Of a DNA stretch of 64,000 bases, positions 41,496 through 49,962 are shown in pieces. Position 1 is the stretch's first letter, and each line of letters begins with the position of its first letter. Position numbers and translations under genes: made by a program. The notes below the pieces were generated by a model, which was not told where the DNA came from, made no database searches, and was given only the letters and a program-made list of their open reading frames with translations. The stretch is from JAHDVS01 sp964370985 (GTDB lineage Bacteria; Actinomycetota; Thermoleophilia; Gaiellales; Gaiellaceae), in assembly GCA_964370985.1 (NCBI GenBank), contig CAYJLE010000007.1:33413-97412 (forward strand), read 5' to 3'.

Positions 41496-42314
41496 CTAGC
41501 CGCCGCCCGGGCCCTTCGATGCCTCGAGGAAGATCGCGAGCTCCCGGAGCTGGTCGTCGCCGAGCGCTGCGAAGCCGGGCATCGGCGAGCCGGGATTGAC
41601 GCACGCCGGGCACTTGAGGTGCTCGATCTGCCAGTCGACGCCACGGTTCTTGGCGCCCGCATCGGTGAGCTCGGGCGCGCCGAGCGCCTGCGCGCCCGCA
41701 CCGAGGTAGACGTGGCAGTTGAGGCAGCCGGAGCCTGCAAACAGCTCGGCGCCGGGCTCGGCCTCGGCCGGGAGGCTGTTCTCCTCGATCCACCGCGGCA
41801 CCTCGTTCAGGGCCTCGCTCGCGACGTTCTCCTTCGCGGTCGCGCCCTTCCACGTCAGCACCGCCATCGAGGCGATCACGAGCGCGGCGGCGATCACCGC
41901 GATCGGACGACGGGACAGGCGCCTCTCCATGCGGCGGTCGACGAACGGGAGCGCGACGAGGAGCAGCACGCAGAGCGTGGGGATCCCGACCGTGCCGAGA
42001 ATGACCGACTCCGGCCACTTGAAGATCCGCAGCAGGTAGAAGAGGAAGTAGAAGTACCAGTCGGGCCGCGGGACGAACGAGATCGTCCCCGGGTCGGCCT
42101 TCTCGGCATAACGGGGGCCGAGCAGCCCCGCGTCGCCCGGCTCCTCGCTGGTCGTGAAGTACCAGATGCACGTGAGCCCGATGATCACGGCAACGACGAC
42201 GAGCGCCATGATCGTGTCGTGGAACATCGCGTGCGGGTAAAACGGCTTGCCCCGCTCCTTGACGTCCTGCTTGTAGCGCGCGAACCCGGCGCGCCGCTCC
42301 TTCAGCGAGCTCAC
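41496..42314 (-). CDS. qcrC: Menaquinol:cytochrome c oxidoreductase cytochrome b C-terminal/cytochrome c fusion subunit
   Basis: About 272 residues, in the Bacillus QcrC style. The N-terminal half is cytochrome b subunit IV (FYPHAMFHDTIMALVVV, RPDWYFYFLFYLLRIFKWPE) with about three helices. The C-terminal half is a cytochrome c domain with heme site CLNCH (in FAGSGCLNCHVYLGAG) and a possible axial Met in GSPMPGF. A second Cys pair (KCPACVNPG) is unusual. GTG 42314 overlaps the cytochrome b stop (GTGA). It passes electrons from the b subunit to the next carrier. Confidence 0.9.
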   Translation of the reverse strand: MSSLKERRAGFARYKQDVKERGKPFYPHAMFHDTIMALVVVAVIIGLTCIWYFTTSEEPGDAGLLGPRYAEKADPGTISFVPRPDWYFYFLFYLLRIFKWPESVILGTVGIPTLCVLLLVALPFVDRRMERRLSRRPIAVIAAALVIASMAVLTWKGATAKENVASEALNEVPRWIEENSLPAEAEPGAELFAGSGCLNCHVYLGAGAQALGAPELTDAGAKNRGVDWQIEHLKCPACVNPGSPMPGFAALGDDQLRELAIFLEASKGPGGG

Positions 42315-43114
42315 CGGCCGGCCCCCCTGCCGCCGCGCGACCGCGGCTCGACGAGCCCCTGCCGCCGCGTCTCCGCCTCCGGGTCGCGCTTGCGCCCGGC
42401 GGCCTTGCGCGACCACGGCGGGGAGGTCACGCCGAGGCGCATCACGAGGTACAGGTGCAGACCGATCAGGCCGATCAGCCCGCCCGGGATCAACAGCATG
42501 TGGATCGCGTAGAAGCGGGCGAGCGTCTCCGACCCGATCTCGGCGCCGCCGCGCAACACGTTCGCGAGGAACGGCCCGACGAACGGGCCGCTCGCCTGGA
42601 TGTTGATCCCGACGACGGTGGCCCAGTAGGAGGTCTGATCCCACGGGAGCAGGTAGCCGGTGAAGCCCTCGAGCATCCCGAGCGCGAGCAGGCCGACGCC
42701 GATCAGCCAGTTCAGCTCGCGCGGGTACTTGTACGCCCCGAACAGGAACACGCGGCCCATGTGCAGGAAGAGCAGGATGATGAAGACGCTGGCGCCCCAG
42801 CGGTGCATGCCGCGCACGAGCCAGCCCCACGTGAGCTCGTTCGTGATGAACTGGATCGACTCGTAGGCCTTGTCCGGATCCGGCTTGTAGTACATCGCCA
42901 GGATCGCGCCGGTGACGGCCTGGACGATGAACGCGGTCAGCGCGGCCGAGCCGAGCGTCTGCGCCCAGCTGATGTCGGACGGGACGTTGCGGAAGAGGAA
43001 GTAGCGGAGCCCACCGACGAGGCCGGAGCGCTCCTCGAGCCAGTTCACCGGAGCGAGCATGGCGGCCTCCGCCTGGCGGCGGCGGGCGTGGCGCCTGCGG
43101 TACGGGGCGCCCAT
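42311..43114 (-). CDS. qcrB: Menaquinol:cytochrome c oxidoreductase cytochrome b subunit
   Basis: About 267 residues, the N-terminal cytochrome b6-like half. Heme b ligands are visible in MHRWGASVFIILLFLHMGRVF and in FYAIHMLLIPGGLIGLIGLHLYL (two His pairs each 14 apart or nearly so), with GYLLPWDQTSYWA between them. ATG 43114 lies two bases after the Rieske stop. It binds and oxidises menaquinol in the membrane with the Rieske and c subunits. Confidence 0.93.
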   Translation of the reverse strand: MGAPYRRRHARRRQAEAAMLAPVNWLEERSGLVGGLRYFLFRNVPSDISWAQTLGSAALTAFIVQAVTGAILAMYYKPDPDKAYESIQFITNELTWGWLVRGMHRWGASVFIILLFLHMGRVFLFGAYKYPRELNWLIGVGLLALGMLEGFTGYLLPWDQTSYWATVVGINIQASGPFVGPFLANVLRGGAEIGSETLARFYAIHMLLIPGGLIGLIGLHLYLVMRLGVTSPPWSRKAAGRKRDPEAETRRQGLVEPRSRGGRGAGR

Positions 43115-43116
43115 CC

Positions 43117-44043
43117 TCAGCGGCTCATGTTGGGCGTCAGGGGATACATCCACTGCGTCGGGCCGTCAACGTGCTGGCCCGGGTCGTAGACGTCGTAGGC
43201 GGCGATCTTGGCGCTCGCGCCCGTGCCCTCGACCGTGCCGACGCTGTAGCGGTCGCCAAGCACGAGGTTGCCGTCGACGATCTTGAAGGTGAAGCGGTCG
43301 AGCGCGCGAACGGGCGGGCCGGCGGTGCGGTTGCCCTCGATGTCGTACGACCCCCCGTGGCACGGGCAGACGAAGCTCGCCGGCAAGGTGGGGATCAGTC
43401 GCACGGTGCCGCTCTTGGTCTCGACCTCGACGGCCTCCTCGACGTTCGTCGGGCCGCCCGGCTGCGTGGGGCAGCCCAGATGGACGCAGCGGTTCGAGAT
43501 GATCGTGAAACTCGGCGTCCCGTCGGCGAAGCCGTTGTTGCGGATGAACACCGTGCGCGTCGAGACCTGCCCCTGCTCGGCCTTGGACACGAACGTCGTG
43601 ACCCTGAACTCCCCCTCGGGGTAGTTCTCGAGCGGGCCGAGGTCGACGTCGTCGTCGCCCTGGCCGATGAAGGTCGGGGCGATCGCGAAGCCGACGACGG
43701 GAGCGGTCACGACACCGCCGATCAGCGCGCCGATGCCGAGCGTCGACAGCTCGAGGAACTTGTCGCGCCCGAAGCGCTCGCCCTCGTCCTCGTCGTCCGG
43801 AACGGCGCGCGGCCGGGGCGCCGGCAGCCGGCCTCCGCGGACGACGTCGGCCACCCAGAGCAGACCGAACAGAGCGGCGACGCCGCAGCCGAGCCAGAAC
43901 ACCGGCCAGCTGACGACGACGCCGATCAGGATCAGCGCCACGCCGATCGCGAACCCGAACGGCAGGAAGGTGGCACCGGGCAGGGAGTGGGTCTGCCCGC
44001 TCCCGGGCGTCTTGCCCGCCGGCCCCTCGTCCTGACCTGCCAC
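43117..44043 (-). CDS. qcrA: Rieske iron-sulfur subunit of menaquinol:cytochrome c oxidoreductase
   Basis: About 308 residues. Two N-terminal hydrophobic helices (PFGFAIGVALILIGVVVSW and FWLGCGVAALFGLLWV) and a third near residue 105 precede the Rieske domain, whose cluster ligands are CVHLGC and CPCHGGSYD. Three helices are typical of actinobacterial QcrA. GTG 44043 follows GGGAG by 6 nt. First gene of the roughly 8.4-kb run down to mqnC, so bc complex and menaquinone genes are likely expressed together. Confidence 0.93.
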   Translation of the reverse strand: MAGQDEGPAGKTPGSGQTHSLPGATFLPFGFAIGVALILIGVVVSWPVFWLGCGVAALFGLLWVADVVRGGRLPAPRPRAVPDDEDEGERFGRDKFLELSTLGIGALIGGVVTAPVVGFAIAPTFIGQGDDDVDLGPLENYPEGEFRVTTFVSKAEQGQVSTRTVFIRNNGFADGTPSFTIISNRCVHLGCPTQPGGPTNVEEAVEVETKSGTVRLIPTLPASFVCPCHGGSYDIEGNRTAGPPVRALDRFTFKIVDGNLVLGDRYSVGTVEGTGASAKIAAYDVYDPGQHVDGPTQWMYPLTPNMSR

Positions 44044-44165
44044 GCTTGTCTCCCTTCCCGAGTACCCGCTCGACCTGCCGGTGCGGCAGCTTACAACCTC
44101 GCCGTATTCAAGGGTTGCCGGAACCGGCTGTCAACGACGTAACGGATGCAGCGAACGCCACCGGT
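44044..44165 (-). promoter_or_regulatory. Intergenic promoter region of the qcr-menaquinone operon
   Basis: A TAAGCT -10 candidate (extended TTGTAAGCT) lies on the minus strand at 44088-44093, about 44 nt before GTG 44043. The leader has a Shine-Dalgarno GGGAG, unlike most genes here. The -35 is unclear. Confidence 0.4.
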
Positions 44166-45605
44166 TCACGACCCCGGCAGGCGGATTCCGTACTCGCCCC
44201 AGCGACGGTCGACGAGATCCCGCACGTCCGCGCTCATGACGATCCGCTCGGGCCAGGGCCGCGCACCCTCGGACTCCCACTTGTGGGTCGCGTCGATACC
44301 GAGCTTGCCCCCGTAGCAGGACAGAGCCGCAGCGTGGTCGAGCTGGTCGAGCGGGCCCTCGGCCAGGACGACATCGCGCTTCGGGTCGACGTTCGCGCAC
44401 GCGTGGAAGAACACCTGCTCGTAGTCGTGGACGTCGACGAAGTCGTCCACCACGACCACGCTCTTCGAGAGGCTGAGCATCCCGAGACCCCAGATCGCGT
44501 GCATCACCTTCCGCGCGTGCCCGGGGTAGGCCTTGCGGATCGAGACGATCACGCAGTTGTGGAAGGCGCCGGCGATCGGCAGGTCGTAGTCGACGATCTC
44601 GGGCACAGTCATGCGCACGGCGGGCAGGAAGATCCGCTCCGTCGCCTTCCCCAGCCACGCGTCCTCGGCCGGCGGCACCCCGACCACGATCGAGGGGTAG
44701 ATCGCGTCGCGGCGCATGGTCATGCACGTGAGCCGGAAGATCGGGAACGGCTCGCGCGGCGAGTAGTAGCCGGTGTGGTCGCCGAACGGGCCCTCGACCG
44801 CCACGTCCCCGCGCTCGATGAAGCCCTCGAGCACGATCTCGGCGCGGGCGGGCACCTCGAGGTCGACCGTCTTCGCGCGCACGAGCTCGACCGGCTCGCC
44901 GCGCAGGAACCCCGCGAGCATCAGCTCGTCGATGTGCTTGGGCAGGGGCGCGCTCGCTGCATACGCCGTCACGGGATCGAGCCCGAGCGCGACCGCGACC
45001 TCGAGGCGCTCTCCCATCCCGCGCCAGTCCGCGGCCCCGTCCTTGTGAACCTGCCAGTGCATGAAGGTCGACCGTGCGTCGATCTTCTGCATCCGATACA
45101 TGCCGACGTTGCGCGAGCCGGTCCGCGGATCCTTCGTGATCACGGCCGGCAGCGTCACGAACGGCGCCGGATCACCGGGCCAGCAGTGCTGGATCGGCAG
45201 GAGGTCGAGATCGGGCTCGAGCACGACCTCCTGGCACGGCCCGCTGCGGACGCTCTTCGGCAGCGAGTCGGCGAGCCGCTTGAGCTTCCCGAGTCCCTTG
45301 ACCTTGTCGACCAACCCCTGCGGCGGCTGCATCTCCAGCACGTCCTCGAGCCTGCGCGCGACGTCGTCCAGGCTCGCGACCCCGAAGCCGAGGCACATCC
45401 GCCGCTCCGTGCCGAACTGGTTCACGAGCAGCGGGTGGGAGGAGCCGCGGGGGCGCTGGAACAGCAGGGCCGGGCCGCCCGACTTGACGGTGCGGTCGAC
45501 GATCTCGGTCGCCTCGAGGTACGGGTCCACCTCCGCCTCGACCCGGACGAGCTCGCCCTCGCGCTCCAGGCAGGCGATCCAGTCCCGCAGGTCCGCGAAG
45601 GCCAC
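44166..45605 (-). CDS. UbiD-family decarboxylase (MqnL-like, menaquinone route)
   Basis: About 479 residues, full length. Conserved UbiD blocks: NVGMYRMQKID, HWQVHKDGAADW, VAVALGLDPVTAYAASAPLP, EIVLEGFIERGDVAVEGPFGDHTGYYSP, and the Glu-rich prFMN region with MHAIWGLGMLSLSKSVVVVDDFVDVHD. It uses prenylated FMN from UbiX to decarboxylate an aromatic acid; in futalosine organisms this is the naphthoate step. GTG 45605 follows TAGACT by 6 nt, so it has its own leaderless promoter. Confidence 0.9.
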   Translation of the reverse strand: MAFADLRDWIACLEREGELVRVEAEVDPYLEATEIVDRTVKSGGPALLFQRPRGSSHPLLVNQFGTERRMCLGFGVASLDDVARRLEDVLEMQPPQGLVDKVKGLGKLKRLADSLPKSVRSGPCQEVVLEPDLDLLPIQHCWPGDPAPFVTLPAVITKDPRTGSRNVGMYRMQKIDARSTFMHWQVHKDGAADWRGMGERLEVAVALGLDPVTAYAASAPLPKHIDELMLAGFLRGEPVELVRAKTVDLEVPARAEIVLEGFIERGDVAVEGPFGDHTGYYSPREPFPIFRLTCMTMRRDAIYPSIVVGVPPAEDAWLGKATERIFLPAVRMTVPEIVDYDLPIAGAFHNCVIVSIRKAYPGHARKVMHAIWGLGMLSLSKSVVVVDDFVDVHDYEQVFFHACANVDPKRDVVLAEGPLDQLDHAAALSCYGGKLGIDATHKWESEGARPWPERIVMSADVRDLVDRRWGEYGIRLPGS

Positions 45606-45611
45606 CGGGCG

Positions 45612-45617
45612 AGTCTA
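45612..45617 (-). promoter_or_regulatory. -10 box TAGACT, leaderless promoter of the ubiD homologue
   Basis: Minus-strand TAGACT, 6 nt before GTG 45605. Confidence 0.55.
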
Positions 45618-45634
45618 GCGACGCGGGGGCGCTG

Positions 45635-45796
45635 CTACCGGCGGCGGCGGTGCGACAGCACCTTCGAGAGCCCGCCGAGCGCGATCACGCCGACGAAGAT
45701 CAGGCCCACGACGAGCATGGAGAGGACGATGTCCCGCCCTTCCTCGTCGGGCGTCTTCGCCGACGCAAGCAGGATCGCGCTCAGGAGGTGGTCCAT
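45635..45796 (-). CDS. Small single-helix membrane protein, unknown function
   Basis: About 53 residues: a short N-terminal hydrophobic stretch (MDHLLSAILLASAK), an acidic loop (TPDEEGRD), one clear membrane helix (IVLSMLVVGLIFVGVIALGGL) and a basic tail (SHRRRR), so the tail is cytoplasmic. ATG 45796 is 10 nt after TAAGAT, whose TAA is the stop codon of the preceding gene. Context between quinone and heme genes hints at an accessory role in the membrane, unproven. Confidence 0.6.
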   Translation of the reverse strand: MDHLLSAILLASAKTPDEEGRDIVLSMLVVGLIFVGVIALGGLSKVLSHRRRR

Positions 45797-45806
45797 CGCG
45801 ACGCCG

Positions 45807-45812
45807 ATCTTA
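45807..45812 (-). promoter_or_regulatory. -10 box TAAGAT overlapping the upstream stop codon
   Basis: TAAGAT on the minus strand. Its TAA (45810-45812) is the stop of the gene upstream; ATG 45796 follows 10 nt later. Confidence 0.5.
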
Positions 45813-46346
45813 CTCGACTCGCGCGCGATGGGTTGCGAGAGCGCGCTCGACCGCGTCGCGACCGGCGACGTCGATCGCAAGCAGCCTGAGCGGCCCCGAA
45901 TCGCCCCGGAGCCGCAACGCCGCACGGGCCGCTTCCAGGCGCTCCCCGCCGGTTCCGAGCAGCGCGGCCGTGGCGGCCCACGCGGCCCCGTCCGGGTCGC
46001 CGTCCGCGCGCTCCGCACGCGCCTGCATGCAGAGCGAGATCAACTCGGCGAGATCCGCGACGGCGGCGACGTCGCCATGGGCGGAGAGCCGGACGAGACC
46101 GTGCGCGTACAGGTAGTCGCCGAGGAGCACCGCGGCGTCGCGATCCCCGGGGGAGAACAGCCGTGGTCGCCCGTAGTGCAGGAGGTAGCCCTCGTAGATC
46201 GACTCGAGCGCGAGCGCGTAGCGCTCCTCACAGAGCGCCGAGAAGATCGCCACAGGCTCCTGCTCGCCCGCGGCGCGCAGGGCCGCGCTCCAGAGCGGGC
46301 TCTCGGCCGCAGCCTCCCGGGCGATCGTCGCGAAGACGTCCGTCAC
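45810..46346 (-). CDS. All-helical protein of unknown function linked to hemL
   Basis: About 178 residues, almost entirely helical, without signal or membrane segments. The middle (DAAVLLGDYLYAHGLVRLSAHGDVAAVADLAELI) recalls the helical core of polyprenyl synthases around their conserved GDYLFA segment, but no Asp-rich catalytic motif exists. It could be a non-catalytic relative or regulatory partner. GTG 46346 shares GTGA with the hemL stop, so it is translated with hemL. No better function can be assigned. Confidence 0.6.
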   Translation of the reverse strand: MTDVFATIAREAAAESPLWSAALRAAGEQEPVAIFSALCEERYALALESIYEGYLLHYGRPRLFSPGDRDAAVLLGDYLYAHGLVRLSAHGDVAAVADLAELISLCMQARAERADGDPDGAAWAATAALLGTGGERLEAARAALRLRGDSGPLRLLAIDVAGRDAVERALATHRARVE

Positions 46347-47620
46347 GCGAACAGCTCCGCCGCCGCAGCGACGGTGCGCTCGATCTCGGCCTCGCCGTGG
46401 GCGGTGGAGACGAACAGCGCTTCGAACTGGGAGGGTGCGACGTAGACGCCCCTGTCGAGGAAGTGGCGAAACAGGGCGCCGTACCGCTCGGTGTCGGCGG
46501 CGGCGGCCGTGTCGAAGTCGCGCACCGGGCCGGGGTGGCAGAAGAGCGTGGCCATCGCGCCGACTCGCTGCACGCAGGCTGGCGCGCCCGCAACCGCCTC
46601 GCGCAGGCCCGCCTCGAGCGCGGCGCCGGTCGCCTCGAGCCGCTCGTAGACTGATGGGTCGCGCAGCCGGCGCAGCACGACGAGCGCGGCCGCGGTGGCG
46701 AGCGGGTTGCCGGAGAGCGTCCCGGCCTGGTAGACGGCGCCACCGGGCGCGAGCTGCTCCATCAGCTCCGCGCGGCCTCCGAACGCCGCGAGCGGCAGCC
46801 CGCCGCCCGCGATCTTCCCGAGCACGGTCAGGTCGGGCAGCACGCCGAAGCGCTCCTGGGCGCCGCCGCGGGCGACCCGGAAGCCGGTGATCACCTCGTC
46901 GAACACGAGCAACGCGCCGCTTGCGTCGCACAGGGCACGGAGGGTCTCGAGGAACCCCGGAGCCGGCGGCACGACGCCCATGTTGCCGGCGACGGGCTCG
47001 ACGAGGATGGCGGCGAGCCCCTCGCCGTAGCGCTCGACGGCTGCGGCGACCGCGTCGATGTCGTTGAACGGGCAGACGACGGTGTCGGCGGTCGCACCGG
47101 TCGGCACGCCCGGCGAGGAGGGGATGCCGAGCGTGGCGAGCCCGGAGCCGGCGCTGGCCAGCAGCGCGTCGGCGTGCCCGTGGTAGCAGCCCGCGAACTT
47201 GAGCACGCGGTCGCGCCTGGTCGCGGCGCGGGCCAGCCGCACAGCGCTCATCGCGGCCTCCGTGCCCGACGAGACGAGCCGGACCCGCTCGATCGAGGGG
47301 ACGGCGTCGGCGATCTCCGCCGCGAGCTCCACCTCCCGCTCGGTGGGTGCCCCGAACGTCGTCCCCCCGGCGGCGGCGTCCTGGACGGCCGCGACGACCT
47401 CGGGATCCGCGTGGCCGAACACGAGCGGCCCCCACGACATCACCCAGTCGACGTAGCGGTTCCCGTCCTCGTCCTCGACGTACGCGCCCTCCCCGCGTCG
47501 CAGGAACAGCGGCGCCTCGAGGCCGACGGCGCGCATCGCCCGCACGGGCGAGTTGACGCCGCCCGGGATCAGCTGGCGCGCGCGGCGGTAGAGCTCGGCG
47601 CTGCGGGGGGTCGTGGGCAC
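46343..47620 (-). CDS. hemL: Glutamate-1-semialdehyde 2,1-aminomutase
   Basis: About 425 residues. GGVNSPVRA, VDWVMSWGPLVFGHADPEV, VSSGTEAAMSAVRLAR, KFAGCYHGHAD, LLVFDEVITGFR and the PLP lysine in LGKIAGGGLPLAAFGG are all as expected. It makes 5-aminolevulinate in the C5 heme pathway. GTG 47620 is 27 bp after the hemB stop. Operon order: ABC ATPase, ABC permease, hemB, hemL, unknown. Confidence 0.95.
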   Translation of the reverse strand: MPTTPRSAELYRRARQLIPGGVNSPVRAMRAVGLEAPLFLRRGEGAYVEDEDGNRYVDWVMSWGPLVFGHADPEVVAAVQDAAAGGTTFGAPTEREVELAAEIADAVPSIERVRLVSSGTEAAMSAVRLARAATRRDRVLKFAGCYHGHADALLASAGSGLATLGIPSSPGVPTGATADTVVCPFNDIDAVAAAVERYGEGLAAILVEPVAGNMGVVPPAPGFLETLRALCDASGALLVFDEVITGFRVARGGAQERFGVLPDLTVLGKIAGGGLPLAAFGGRAELMEQLAPGGAVYQAGTLSGNPLATAAALVVLRRLRDPSVYERLEATGAALEAGLREAVAGAPACVQRVGAMATLFCHPGPVRDFDTAAAADTERYGALFRHFLDRGVYVAPSQFEALFVSTAHGEAEIERTVAAAAELFA

Positions 47621-47647
47621 GCCGGAGCTACCCGCGCCCCGCCTGGC

Positions 47648-48619
47648 TCACAGCCACGCCGCTGCCTCCTTGGCCCAGTAGGTGAAGATCACGTCGGCGC
47701 CGGCGCGCTTGATCGCGAGCAGGCTCTCGAGCGCCGCCTGCCGCTCGTCGAGCCAGCCGCTCGCGGCGGCCGCCTTCACCATCGCGTACTCGCCGCTCAC
47801 GTTGTACGCGGCGAGCGGGACGTCGAAGCGCTCGCGGACGGAGCGGATCACGTCCAGGTACGGGAGCGCCGGCTTGACCATGATCATGTCGGCGCCCTCC
47901 TCGATGTCCAGCGCGCACTCGCGCAGCGCCTCCCGGAGATTCGCGGGGTCCATCTGGTAGCTCCTGCGGTCGCCGAACGCGGGCGCGGAGTCCGCGACCT
48001 CCCGAAACGGGCCGTAGAAGGCGGACGCGAACTTCGCCGAGTAGGCGATCACCGGGACGCTCTCGCGGCCGGCGGCATCGAGCGCGGAGCGGATTGCCCC
48101 CACGCGCCCGTCCATCATGTCGCTCGGCGCGACCGTGTCGGCTCCGGCCTCGACGTGAGAGACCGCTGTCCGTGCGAGCAGCTCGAGGCTCGGGTCGTTC
48201 AGCACCTCGCCGTCCTCGATCACCCCGCAGTGGCCGTGTGACGTGTACTCGCAGAGGCAGACATCGGTGATCAGCACGAGTTCCGGCAGCCGCCGCCTGA
48301 GCTCCCGCAACGCCCGCTGGACGATCCCGTCGTCCGCGTACGCGCCGGAGCCGACGGCGTCCTTCTCCTCGGGGATCCCGAACAGGAGCACCGCGGGCAC
48401 GCCGAGGCGGTGCGCCGCCTCGGCCTCGTCGCAGAGAAGATCGACCGAGCGGCGGCCGATCCCCTGGAGCCCCTCGAGCGGCTCCGTCACCCCCTCGCCC
48501 GGACAGACGAACAGCGGGTAGACGAGGTCGCCGATGTCGAGCGAGGTCTCGCGCACGAGAGCGCGCAACCCCGGTGTTCGCCGCAGCCGCCGGAGGCGCG
48601 TGGTCGGGAACGCGCTCAT
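47648..48619 (-). CDS. hemB: Porphobilinogen synthase (delta-aminolevulinic acid dehydratase)
   Basis: About 323 residues. LVYPLFVCPGEG, LLFGIPEEKD, DVCLCEYTSHGHCG (the Cys-rich metal loop), DTVAPSDMMDGRV, Schiff-base regions VIAYSAKFASAFYGPFREV and MVKPALPYLD are conserved. The triple-Cys loop (C-x-C ... C) indicates a zinc-type enzyme. It condenses two aminolevulinates. ATG 48619 overlaps the ABC permease stop (ATGA). Confidence 0.95.
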   Translation of the reverse strand: MSAFPTTRLRRLRRTPGLRALVRETSLDIGDLVYPLFVCPGEGVTEPLEGLQGIGRRSVDLLCDEAEAAHRLGVPAVLLFGIPEEKDAVGSGAYADDGIVQRALRELRRRLPELVLITDVCLCEYTSHGHCGVIEDGEVLNDPSLELLARTAVSHVEAGADTVAPSDMMDGRVGAIRSALDAAGRESVPVIAYSAKFASAFYGPFREVADSAPAFGDRRSYQMDPANLREALRECALDIEEGADMIMVKPALPYLDVIRSVRERFDVPLAAYNVSGEYAMVKAAAASGWLDERQAALESLLAIKRAGADVIFTYWAKEAAAWL

Positions 48620-49962
48620 GTCAGCAATCTTCGCACGGACACGCGCGCCGCGACGCCGTACGCGGCCGCGAGCCCGACCAGCCACCCAGCCTCCCGGGCG
48701 ATCGCCGCGGCGGGGTCGACGTCGGAGAGAGTCGCCGACAGGAGCTGTGCCGCATGGGTGAACGGAAACGCGGCGGAGACCCAGCCGACCGAGGGGATCA
48801 CGCTCGTCGGCACGAGCCCGAGCAGCATGATCGGCAGCGCGACGAGGAACGCGACGAGCGTGGCGGCGCGGGCCTCGCGTGCGACCGCCCCGATCACGAC
48901 CCCGAGCGCTCCGAACGTTGCCGCAGCGAGGAGCAGGCCGGCGACGATGATCGGGAAGCGCGCCCACGGCTCGCCGCCGGCGACGTCGCCGATCTCGACC
49001 GCGAGGCCGAACGCGAGCGCGAGCAGCGTGCCGATCGACCCGGCCACGATCGCCACGAATGCGACCTTCTCGACGACCAGCTCGCCGAGCCCGACGAGCC
49101 CGCGGGCGAGCCTGCCGAGCACGTTCTCGTCACGCTCCGAGGCGATCCCGGCCGCCGCGAGGAGCAGCGCCACGAAGCCGAGCGTCAACGCGAGCCCGTA
49201 CGCCTGCACGCTCGCGGAGAGCAGGATCGCGCGTCCGCCGCTTCGCTCCTCGACGAGCTCGATCGGGTTCGCGGTCGCGCGGAGCGGCTGCTCGATGTTC
49301 TCGACGGCCGTCTGCGACTGGCGGATGAAGTCGGCGAGCTCGGCCGCCTCGGCCGCCACCTCCGGGTCGGGCGACCGCGCCAACTCCTCGAGCCGGCGGC
49401 CGGCCTCCTCGAGGCCCATGATGTCGAACTGGATGTCGAACAGCTCGCCCTTGCCGCCGTTCAGAAGCGCGTCGATCGCCCGCAGGTCGCCCTCGATGAA
49501 CGCCGACTGGAGCTCACGGTTGACCGCGTAGACGAGCGCCTGGACCTTCTCCACGATCCGGTTCGCGAGCGCGCTCTCGGTCGTCAGCAGCGTCACCGAG
49601 GGCGCCGTGATCATCCCCTTCAGCTTCCGCTCGAAGCCCTCGGGGATGACGAGCACGCCGAGCACGTCGCCGTTTGCGAGCTGGCGGTCGGCCTCGGCGG
49701 CGTCGAGCTCGACGAGGTCGACGTCCTCTGCGGCGCGGTCGAAGATCCGCTGGACGTTGAAATGCTCGCCGCCGACGACGAGCTCGGCCGGGAGCCCGTC
49801 CTCGTCGACGAGGGCCACCCGGGGCCGATCGCCCGCGTAGCGCACGACGAGGCCGACGATCAGCGCGATCACGAGCGGGTAGAGGACGAGCGCCGCCAGC
49901 ACGGCGGGCGAGCGGCGCAGGATGCGGAGGTCTTTCCCGAGCAGGAAGCGGGCGCGCCTCAT
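48616..49962 (-). CDS. ABC-2 type exporter permease with large external domain
   Basis: About 448 residues. One N-terminal helix (SPAVLAALVLYPLVIALIVGLVV), a large loop of roughly 200 residues outside the membrane, then five helices in the second half, the LinN/YhgE/ABC2_membrane_3 layout. It is coupled by ATGA to the ATPase upstream and to hemB downstream. The substrate is unknown; co-translation with hemB could mean heme or precursor trafficking, but lipid or polymer export is equally possible. Confidence 0.82.
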   Translation of the reverse strand: MRRARFLLGKDLRILRRSPAVLAALVLYPLVIALIVGLVVRYAGDRPRVALVDEDGLPAELVVGGEHFNVQRIFDRAAEDVDLVELDAAEADRQLANGDVLGVLVIPEGFERKLKGMITAPSVTLLTTESALANRIVEKVQALVYAVNRELQSAFIEGDLRAIDALLNGGKGELFDIQFDIMGLEEAGRRLEELARSPDPEVAAEAAELADFIRQSQTAVENIEQPLRATANPIELVEERSGGRAILLSASVQAYGLALTLGFVALLLAAAGIASERDENVLGRLARGLVGLGELVVEKVAFVAIVAGSIGTLLALAFGLAVEIGDVAGGEPWARFPIIVAGLLLAAATFGALGVVIGAVAREARAATLVAFLVALPIMLLGLVPTSVIPSVGWVSAAFPFTHAAQLLSATLSDVDPAAAIAREAGWLVGLAAAYGVAARVSVRRLLT

